Shown piece after piece: positions 1-5,193 of a stretch of 8,263 bases of DNA. How positions within the stretch are numbered: position 1 is the first letter of the stretch; every line of letters begins with the position of its first letter. Source of the DNA: Planctomycetota bacterium (lineage in GTDB: Bacteria > Planctomycetota > Phycisphaerae > UBA1845 > Fen-1342); NCBI GenBank assembly GCA_030616465.1, contig JAUWXH010000061.1:1-8263 (forward strand). The letters are read 5' to 3'. The notes under the pieces are model-generated. The model was not told where the DNA came from. It did not search any database and saw only the letters and a program-made list of their open reading frames with translations. Both the position numbers and the translations under genes were made by a program.

Positions 1-117
1 CCGCCCCCCGGCGCGTTATCACCCCCCTGTCCGGGGTTGGGGGGGGGTGGTGTTTGGCCGGCGTTTGGTGGGTTTTTTTTTTGGGGGGCCCCCACATGGG
101 CGGGGGGGGCCACCCCC
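1..117. other. Homopolymer-rich, non-coding left edge
   Basis: This stretch is built from long single-base runs: nine G at 39-47, ten T at 73-82, six G then five C at 83-93, and eight G at 102-109. Nothing similar occurs in the rest of the window. Reading frames crossing it give Gly/Pro/Arg-rich low-complexity peptides with no recognisable domain, so I call no gene. The T run is not preceded by a GC stem, so it is not an intrinsic terminator on the plus strand. The simplest explanation is a poorly resolved contig end; a real G-tract region is possible. Confidence 0.55.
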
Positions 118-140
118 GCGGGCGCGACGCCCGCACTACC
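118..140. repeat. GC hairpin followed by CTACC (copy A)
   Basis: A perfect 7-bp stem, GCGGGCG (118-124) and CGCCCGC (128-134), closes on the loop CGA and is followed by ACTACC. The same layout, a GC stem ending in GC(A)CTAC, recurs at 227-250 and 253-282, which suggests one short interspersed element rather than chance. No T tract follows, so it is not a classical terminator. I recall similar 'GGGCGAGACGCCCGC' elements between planctomycete genes, but cannot verify that here. Confidence 0.5.
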
Positions 141-167
141 CGTCAATCGACCGAGCGACGGGTGTAT

Positions 168-212
168 GGCACGGCTGTGCCTGCCCTGAGCTTGATCGAA
201 GGGTCAGCCGTG
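168..212. repeat. Nested inverted repeat
   Basis: CACGGCTG (170-177) is the exact reverse complement of CAGCCGTG (205-212). Inside the loop, CCCT (184-187) can pair with AGGG (200-203). The left arm also lies within an alternative small hairpin, GGCAC (168-172) and GTGCC (177-181) around GGCT. Two mutually exclusive folds are therefore possible. No gene overlaps it, and it sits between hairpin copies A and B. It may be another short dispersed element; no function can be assigned. Confidence 0.4.
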
Positions 213-226
213 TCTTTCCCACCGAC

Positions 227-290
227 GGCCGGCGAGACGGCGGCCGCTACAGGGCCGGGTGGGACAGAGCCCGGCCGCTACCTTTGGGCC
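227..290. repeat. Tandem GC hairpins with GGCCGCTAC (copies B, C)
   Basis: Copy B pairs GGCCG (227-231) with CGGCC (241-245). Copy C pairs GGCCGGG (253-259) with CCCGGCC (270-276), a perfect 7-bp stem. Both are followed by GCTAC. The nonamer GGCCGCTAC begins at 242 and again at 273, a 31-base step, and each copy is followed within a few bases by GGGCC. The loops carry related purine-rich text (GCGAGACG and GGGACAGAG). It looks like a short interspersed palindromic repeat in non-coding DNA, not a gene. Confidence 0.5.
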
Positions 291-408
291 GCTTTCTGAC
301 GGGCGCGGTTCGGATGGAGCCGGTCGGCCGCCGGGGCAAGTCCAACGTCAAAATCGCCGACTAGAACCGATGAGTCTGGGCGCGTGGTTCGCACGAGCGC
401 GGGGGCGC

Positions 409-413
409 AGGAG
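409..413 (+). promoter_or_regulatory. Shine-Dalgarno AGGAG for the HPP gene
   Basis: AGGAG sits five bases before the GTG at 419. It fixes that GTG as the start: the first in-frame ATG lies only at codon 96, inside the membrane domain. Between 291 and 408 I see no convincing -35/-10 pair. Confidence 0.65.
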
Positions 414-418
414 TTGCC

Positions 419-1039
419 GTGCACCCCACACGACGACCAATATCGCTGAGGTTGCGTTGGCTGAGGTGGCGGGCGCGCTGGTCGATTCCGTCGTTGCTGG
501 CGAGCGCGGATGAGCGCAGCGTTGTTTCGCGGGTGGCTGCTGTCAACGGGACCGTCGCGATCCTGATTATCAGTCTGTTTGCCTGGCTCACCGATCTGCC
601 GCTGCTTTTTCCGGTATTGGGACCTTCCGCATTTATCCTGTTCAGCAAGCCCTTTTCAGCCGACGCTGCTCCGCGATCCGTCGTGATCGGTCACTTCGTC
701 GCCATGGCAACCGCCGTGGCGTCCTGGCAACTAGTCAGCGCCGCATATGGCCAGCCGGTATCCATGGAGTACGCTCGGTTGCCGACCATCCTGAGCGCGT
801 CGTTGGCCCTGGCCGTCACCTGCATGCTGCTGATACGACTGTCATGTCCGCACGCTCCGGCATGTGCCAGCGCCCTGCTCATTGCGCTCGGGGCCGTCAC
901 CGAGTGGCGTGAGGTGCTGGCCCTGGCGGTTGCGGTGGTGGTGCTCACCGTGCAAGCGGTCTGCATCAACAGAATCGCCGGCGTAAACGTGCCCCTCTGG
1001 TCGCCGCAGCCCAACGAGGAAAGAGGCGGGATCGTCTAG
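419..1039 (+). CDS. HPP-family integral membrane protein
   Basis: A 206-residue protein of the HPP family, small inner-membrane proteins named after a His-Pro-Pro motif. Cyanobacterial and plastid members have been linked to nitrite transport; for most bacterial members the substrate is unknown. After a basic N-terminus (residues 1-25), about four to five hydrophobic segments follow (roughly 44-58, 62-78, 89-107, 122-140, 147-182). The diagnostic first block is residues 63-92, with FPVLGPSAF and then APRSVVIGH. The second block is CPHAPACASALLIALGAV at 143-160, where the signature reads His145-Ala146-Pro147 instead of HPP. Length is normal for a stand-alone HPP protein. Start is GTG with AGGAG at 409-413. 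It ends 79 bases before the end of the convergent antiporter gene, with no clear terminator between them. It appears monocistronic, so context gives no hint of substrate. Confidence 0.82.
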   Translation: MHPTRRPISLRLRWLRWRARWSIPSLLASADERSVVSRVAAVNGTVAILIISLFAWLTDLPLLFPVLGPSAFILFSKPFSADAAPRSVVIGHFVAMATAVASWQLVSAAYGQPVSMEYARLPTILSASLALAVTCMLLIRLSCPHAPACASALLIALGAVTEWREVLALAVAVVVLTVQAVCINRIAGVNVPLWSPQPNEERGGIV

Positions 1040-1118
1040 AAGACCGATCTCGACCCACCCTGCTTCTCTCAGCCTCGATCCGCCCTGCGTTTGTCCGCGT
1101 GACGATGAGCAGCGGCGG

Positions 1119-2624
1119 CTAGCCGCGGAAGAAGACCAGCGTCAGGATGACGAAGAGCGGGCCGAGGACCAGCAGCGAGAAGAACATGTAGCCGAAGAAA
1201 CTGGGCATCTTGATGCCGGACTGTTCGGCGATGGTCTTGACCATGAAGTTGGGGCCGTTGCCGATGTAGCTGTTGGCCCCCATGAAGACGGCACCGCAAC
1301 TGATCGCGGTGAGCAACGCCACGCTCAACTGTCCGCCGCCCAGCAACGTGAGGGCACCGCTTTCGGGCACGGGCAACGAGCCGGCGGTCTCGAAGAAGAC
1401 CACGTAGGTCGGGGCGTTATCGAGGAAGCTGCTGAGCACGCCGGTGGCCCAGAAGAACTGCCACGGGTGGGTGAAGCCGGCGGCGGCCATCTTCGGCCCG
1501 GCGGCGTGCAGAATCTCGATCGGCACCTGCATGGTGATGAAGATACCGATGAACAGACAGGCCACCTCGCCGATGGCGATGTAGTTGAACTTGTTCTCGA
1601 CGCGCAGCGCCTTGCGGGTCGTCAGCAGCGAAAGGACGACCATCGCCAGTTGCACGCCCTCGCGCATGTACTCCTTCGCGTGCCAGTCGGTGCCCGGGAA
1701 CGGCTTGGCCGGGTCGAGCGTCGCCACCGCCACCACCACGCCCAGCAACCACAGGAAGTTGATTAGTCCGGCAACGCGGATGGGCTGGATGTGCACGCGG
1801 TCGAACAGAACGTCCGCCGGCTTCTCGCGCTTGAAAGCCCACGTATCCCAGGCGTAATAGACCACCAGCAGTATTGCCAGCATAAACGCCCACTGCTTCC
1901 AGAGCGTGAGCGTCCAGAAGAACTCCACGCCGCGCAGGTAGCCCAGGAACAACGGCGGGTCGCCGATGGGCAGCAGCGTCCCGCCGATGTTGCTCACGAT
2001 GAAGATGAAGAAGATCACGGTGTGGACGACGTGTTTTCGTTCGGCGTTGGTCTTGAGCAGCAGGCGGATCAGCAGCATCGACGCGCCGGTGGTGCCGATG
2101 AAGCTGGCCAACAACCCGCCGATGCCGAGGATGGTCGTATTCGCCAGCGGCGTGGCGCGGATGTCGCCGCGCACGACGATCCCGCCGGCAATCACGAACA
2201 GGCTGAATAGCAGAACCATGAACGGGACATACTCCTTCAGGACCGCGTGTTCGAGGACGGCCAGGACCGTTCGCGAGCCGGGCTGACTGTAGTGCTTTTG
2301 GGCGTGCGCGTCGGCGGCCTGCTGCTCGTACGCTGCCGGCGCGGACGAGAGCTCGTCGCCGGCATGAGCCACCTGAGCCGGTCTGCCCCCTTCTGCGTGG
2401 ACCTCGACGCCGTAGCCGCGGCAGGCGTAGTAACACAGCGTGGCGGCGGCCAGAATCGCCGAGACGAGCAGCTTGTTGCGGTTGCGCTCCCACCACTCGT
2501 GCGTGCGGTGCAAGAGCGGGAAGATGGCGATGGACAGCAGGATGGCCAGGAACGGCCAGACCCAGAACAAGCTCGGCGGACCGGCGGATGCGATCCCGGA
2601 TTGTAGGGCCACGAGCGACAACAC
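1119..2624 (-). CDS. Na+/H+ antiporter-like ion transporter (CitMHS/NhaD type)
   Basis: A 501-residue polytopic inner-membrane protein of the ion transporter superfamily, in the branch usually annotated sodium:proton antiporter or putative citrate transporter. By family it would exchange cytoplasmic Na+ for H+; citrate transport cannot be excluded. Two related half-repeats are visible. The first has IGTTGASMLLIRLLLKTN at 176-193 and SNIGGTLLPIGDPPLFLGYL at 211-230. The second has SSFLDNAPTY at 398-407 and GANSYIGNGPNF at 449-460. Both carry the polar helix breaks expected at the ion site. The N-terminus is hydrophobic from about residue 18. Residues 72-118 form a long hydrophilic, Ala/Gln-rich loop with histidines 76, 87, 106 and 111. 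Start is GTG with GAGGTG eight bases upstream. It diverges from a Na+/Ca2+ exchanger gene, so the two may be controlled together. The family is clear; the exact ion is inferred. Confidence 0.85.
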   Translation of the reverse strand: MLSLVALQSGIASAGPPSLFWVWPFLAILLSIAIFPLLHRTHEWWERNRNKLLVSAILAAATLCYYACRGYGVEVHAEGGRPAQVAHAGDELSSAPAAYEQQAADAHAQKHYSQPGSRTVLAVLEHAVLKEYVPFMVLLFSLFVIAGGIVVRGDIRATPLANTTILGIGGLLASFIGTTGASMLLIRLLLKTNAERKHVVHTVIFFIFIVSNIGGTLLPIGDPPLFLGYLRGVEFFWTLTLWKQWAFMLAILLVVYYAWDTWAFKREKPADVLFDRVHIQPIRVAGLINFLWLLGVVVAVATLDPAKPFPGTDWHAKEYMREGVQLAMVVLSLLTTRKALRVENKFNYIAIGEVACLFIGIFITMQVPIEILHAAGPKMAAAGFTHPWQFFWATGVLSSFLDNAPTYVVFFETAGSLPVPESGALTLLGGGQLSVALLTAISCGAVFMGANSYIGNGPNFMVKTIAEQSGIKMPSFFGYMFFSLLVLGPLFVILTLVFFRG

Positions 2625-2837
2625 CCCTTCAACACCTCATCGTTCGGCGAGAACGGGAAAACGCGTTTGTCGAGGTCGCCATTATGCACATCAGGAGTAT
2701 TATCGGTACCAGCGGCGGGGCGAATTCACACGCGGTGCTTGCCGCGGGCCGGTCCAGCCCCGATGCTCAGGCGCGCGGCGCGCTCGCGGGGACTGTGGAG
2801 CCCGCCCGCGCGGGCAGGCGCGTTGCGGCAGAATACG
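2625..2837. promoter_or_regulatory. Shared control region between two divergent antiporter genes
   Basis: These 213 bases separate the 5' ends of the two antiporter genes and must hold promoters for both. The AT-richer patch at 2681-2704 has -10-like hexamers on both strands: TATTAT at 2698-2703 (plus), and CATAAT at 2681-2686 and GATAAT at 2699-2704 (minus). None has a good -35 at normal spacing, so exact promoters are not claimed. A perfect 12-bp palindrome, GCCCGCGCGGGC, lies at 2804-2815, just upstream of the exchanger start, and could be an operator or simply GC-rich sequence. Confidence 0.35.
2633..2638 (-). promoter_or_regulatory. Shine-Dalgarno GAGGTG for the Na+/H+ antiporter gene
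   Basis: On the minus strand GAGGTG lies eight bases before the GTG at 2624, ideal spacing that supports this start. The GAAGGG directly abutting the start codon is too close to act alone. Confidence 0.6.
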
Positions 2838-3824
2838 ATGGCACTATTCATCTTGGAGCTGGTCGGCGGCCTGGTGGTCCTGAGCGTTGGGGGTGAGTGT
2901 CTGGTGCGCGGGGCCTCACGCCTGGCCCGCAGCCTGGGGGTTTCCGCGCTCGTGGTGGGCCTAACGATCGTCGCGTTCGGGACCTCCGCACCGGAGATCG
3001 CGGTCTCAATCTCGGCCGGCATCCAACAGCACGACGACCTGGCGATCGCCAACGTGGTCGGCAGTTGCATCCTCAACACGTTAGTCGTGCTGGGGCTAGC
3101 CGCTATAACGCGTCCGCTGAAGGTGTCCCGCAGCGTCGTCCGGACCGACGCCCCGTTCATGATCCTGGTGCTGGCGTTGTTCGCGTTTTTCGCGGTGGAC
3201 GACGTGCAGCTCCTGGCCGGCGGCAGCCACGGTCGAATCGGCCGCTGGGAGGGAATCTTATTCATTGCCGGACTGGTCGGTTATCTGATCCTGACCTACT
3301 ACGGGGCCCGCCGTCAGCCGCAGATCGTCGAAGCCGAGTACGAGCAGAGCATCGGCCCGGCGCGCTCATCGGCGGTCAACCTCGTGCTGGTGCTGGTAGG
3401 ACTGGCGGGTCTGGTTTTCGGCGCGGACCTGATGGTGAACGGTGCCGTCGGCATCGCTGAGCGGCTGGGCGTCAGTGAGCGAATCATCGGGCTGACGATC
3501 GTCGCCATCGGCACCAGCTTACCCGAAGTAGCGACCTGCGTGATCGCCGCTCGACGGGGGCAGCCGGACATCGCCATCGGCAACGTGGTCGGGAGCAACA
3601 TCTTCAATGTGCTGGCGGTCATCGGCATCGCCACCACCGCCCACCCGGCGGGGGCCATGACGGTCAACTGGACCATACTGTCGCATGACGTCCCGGTGAT
3701 GCTGGTGGCGGCCGTGCTGCTGTTCCCGATCCTGCGCACGGGCCGGCACATCTCGCGCCGTGAAGGCGCGCTGCTTATCGCGTTGTACGTCGGCTACCTG
3801 TCGTGGACGCTGGCGGCCGCGTGA
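2838..3824 (+). CDS. Na+/Ca2+ exchanger-like antiporter (CaCA, YrbG-type)
   Basis: A 328-residue inner-membrane antiporter of the Ca2+/cation antiporter superfamily, closest in layout to bacterial YrbG-type proteins. By family it expels Ca2+ in exchange for Na+ or H+. The two inverted alpha-repeats are plain: alpha-1 has GTSAPE (48-53) and GSCILN (75-80); alpha-2 has GTSLPE (225-230) and GSNIFN (252-257). Glu53 and Glu230 are the expected central ion ligands, with Ser76/Asn80 and Ser253/Asn257 as partners. About ten membrane segments flank a cytoplasmic loop near 155-176. I chose the ATG at 2838 because the protein is then hydrophobic from residue 3, as in homologues; starting earlier would add an Arg/Pro-rich tail unlike the family. 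No good Shine-Dalgarno precedes this ATG. It is divergent from the Na+/H+ antiporter gene. Family certain; ion preference inferred. Confidence 0.88.
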   Translation: MALFILELVGGLVVLSVGGECLVRGASRLARSLGVSALVVGLTIVAFGTSAPEIAVSISAGIQQHDDLAIANVVGSCILNTLVVLGLAAITRPLKVSRSVVRTDAPFMILVLALFAFFAVDDVQLLAGGSHGRIGRWEGILFIAGLVGYLILTYYGARRQPQIVEAEYEQSIGPARSSAVNLVLVLVGLAGLVFGADLMVNGAVGIAERLGVSERIIGLTIVAIGTSLPEVATCVIAARRGQPDIAIGNVVGSNIFNVLAVIGIATTAHPAGAMTVNWTILSHDVPVMLVAAVLLFPILRTGRHISRREGALLIALYVGYLSWTLAAA

Positions 3825-3841
3825 GCGGCATGGCTTTGTCA

Positions 3842-3875
3842 CCGGCCAAGCCGGCAACCGAGCGGCCGGCCGGCC
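3842..3875. other. GC-rich palindromes after the exchanger gene
   Basis: CCGGC (3842-3846) and GCCGG (3850-3854) form a short stem around CAA. They are followed by the alternating GGCCGGCCGGCCG block at 3863-3875. The location just past the exchanger stop suits a transcript 3' end, but there is no T tract, so I do not call an intrinsic terminator. Confidence 0.25.
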
Positions 3876-3877
3876 GA

Positions 3878-3907
3878 TTGACAGCCCCGGCGCGACTGCC
3901 GGAGAAT
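3878..3907 (+). promoter_or_regulatory. Candidate sigma-70-type promoter for the phosphoesterase gene
   Basis: A perfect -35 hexamer TTGACA (3878-3883) is followed after 18 bases by GAGAAT (3902-3907), which matches the -10 consensus at four of six positions. Transcription would begin near 3914, about 48 bases before the ATG. It suggests that the phosphoesterase has its own promoter and is not only read through from the exchanger gene. Confidence 0.4.
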
Positions 3908-3946
3908 CCCGCTGAAGAACGGTCCCACCGCTTTGCTCGCGGCACC

Positions 3947-3952
3947 AGGAGA
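3947..3952 (+). promoter_or_regulatory. Shine-Dalgarno AGGAGA deciding the start at 3962
   Basis: AGGAGA lies nine bases before the ATG at 3962. Together with the lipoprotein signal that begins at this ATG, it rules out the longer in-frame reading from 3803. Confidence 0.7.
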
Positions 3953-3961
3953 TCTGCTCGC

Positions 3962-5182
3962 ATGCGCAACCTATTACCCGCAGCGATCGTCGGTCTGCTT
4001 CTGTTGGTTCCGGCCGGCTGCCCGCTGGCACCGCCGGCTGAGCCGCAGCCGTTGGCACCTGCCGACGGCGGTACCGCGGCTGCGGACGACGTCGAGCTGG
4101 CCGTTCATGTCCCCGATTCGGGCGGCATGCCACGCGAGGTCGTGTTTTACGGCCGCCCCCTCGAACCGCCGGGTGAGAACTTCACCATCGTGCTGCTGCC
4201 CGATACGCAGTACTACGCGGAGCAGTTCCCCGACATATTCGCGGCCCAGACCCAGTGGATCGTGGAGCAGCGCGAGGCCCTCAACATCGCCGCCGTGTTT
4301 CACCTGGGTGATATCGTCGATAACGCCGGCGTGACCGGTCAGTGGGAAGCTGCCGAAGCGGCGATGGGCATTCTCGATACGGTGCCCGAACTGCCCTACG
4401 GGATGTCCGTGGGCAATCACGACCAGATGCCGCACGGCGACCCGACCGGCACCGAAAACTTCAACCGCTACTTCCCCGTAAGCCGCTACGCGGGCGTCCG
4501 GCCCTGGTATGGGGGTCACTTCGGCGACGACAACGACAACCACTACATCCTGTTCTCCGCGCGCGGACTGGACTTCCTCGCGATCTTCCTCGAGTACGAT
4601 CCGGCCGCGAACCCCGAGGTGCTGAACTGGGCCAGCGACGTGCTCGGGCAGCACCCGGACCATCGCGCTATCGTCGTGACGCATTTCACCATGATCAACC
4701 ACCTGCTGGGCAACCAGTTCTCCGAGCAGGGGCTCGCCACGTATCAGGCGCTGAAACACGACCCCGACCTGTTCCTGGTACTCGGAGGTCACTTCTGCGA
4801 AGCCGGCTACCGGAGCGACACTTTCAACGGAAACACGGTCCACTCGGTGCTGGCCGACTTTCAGTGCCAACCGAACGGCGGCGACGGCTGGTTGCGGCTG
4901 CTCGTGTTCTCACCGGCGGAAAACCGGATCGTCGTTCGTACCTATTCGCCGACGCGCGATGAGTTCCTGACCGACTGCCGCCACGACTTCACGCTGCCGT
5001 ACGTGATGAGCGGCGACGGGCCGTTCAAGGAGCTCGGCCGGGTCACGCTGGAACCCGGGCAAGAGGAAGCGCGCGTCATCTGGTCCGAGCTGGAGGCCGA
5101 CGCGCGCTACGAATGGTATGTCTCTGTACTCGCCGGCGAGGCAGCCACGGCCGGCCCACTTTGGAGCTTTGTGACGCGGTAA
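3962..5182 (+). CDS. Secreted lipoprotein metallophosphoesterase with Fn3-like tail
   Basis: A 406-residue predicted lipoprotein of the calcineurin-like metallophosphoesterase fold, acting outside the cytoplasmic membrane; the substrate is unknown. The signal peptide is residues 1-19 with Cys20 as lipid anchor (VPAGC; Pro at -3 is slightly off the lipobox). A Pro/Ala-rich linker follows, then an Ig-like strand stretch near 42-66. The catalytic domain spans about 73-345: Asp81 in PDTQYY, GDIVD at 116-120, GNHD at 151-154, His241 in VVTHF, and GGHFC at 275-279. The usual DxH and GHxH therefore read DxQ (Gln83) and GHxC (Cys279), so both histidines expected at metal site 1 are replaced while site 2 is complete. 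Residues about 352-406 resemble the end of an Fn3/Ig-like module (YEWYVSV, PLWSFVT). Start is supported by AGGAGA at 3947-3952. It ends 11 bases from the convergent membrane-protein gene. Confidence 0.85.
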   Translation: MRNLLPAAIVGLLLLVPAGCPLAPPAEPQPLAPADGGTAAADDVELAVHVPDSGGMPREVVFYGRPLEPPGENFTIVLLPDTQYYAEQFPDIFAAQTQWIVEQREALNIAAVFHLGDIVDNAGVTGQWEAAEAAMGILDTVPELPYGMSVGNHDQMPHGDPTGTENFNRYFPVSRYAGVRPWYGGHFGDDNDNHYILFSARGLDFLAIFLEYDPAANPEVLNWASDVLGQHPDHRAIVVTHFTMINHLLGNQFSEQGLATYQALKHDPDLFLVLGGHFCEAGYRSDTFNGNTVHSVLADFQCQPNGGDGWLRLLVFSPAENRIVVRTYSPTRDEFLTDCRHDFTLPYVMSGDGPFKELGRVTLEPGQEEARVIWSELEADARYEWYVSVLAGEAATAGPLWSFVTR

Positions 5183-5193
5183 TCTGGCGGGCG

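Noticed and set aside
73..82. Ten-T run as an intrinsic terminator
   Set aside because: No GC stem directly precedes it on the plus strand, and it lies in the suspect homopolymer edge.
47..364. Open plus-strand frame at the left edge
   Set aside because: It crosses homopolymers and hairpin repeats, encodes low-complexity Gly/Pro/Arg sequence, and has no ribosome site or domain.
1417..2496. Long alternative frame inside the Na+/H+ antiporter gene
   Set aside because: Arg/His/Pro-rich translation typical of a shadow frame in GC-rich DNA; the antiporter frame has clear motifs.
2667..2837. N-terminal extension of the Ca2+ exchanger from a TTG
   Set aside because: The extra 57 residues are Arg/Pro-rich and unlike the family, whose members begin directly with a membrane helix; the ATG at 2838 fits.
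3803..3961. N-terminal extension of the phosphoesterase overlapping the exchanger gene
   Set aside because: A strong Shine-Dalgarno and a lipoprotein signal peptide both place the start at 3962.
3974..4870. Long antisense frame opposite the phosphoesterase gene
   Set aside because: No domain and no ribosome site; it mirrors the codon pattern of the real gene.
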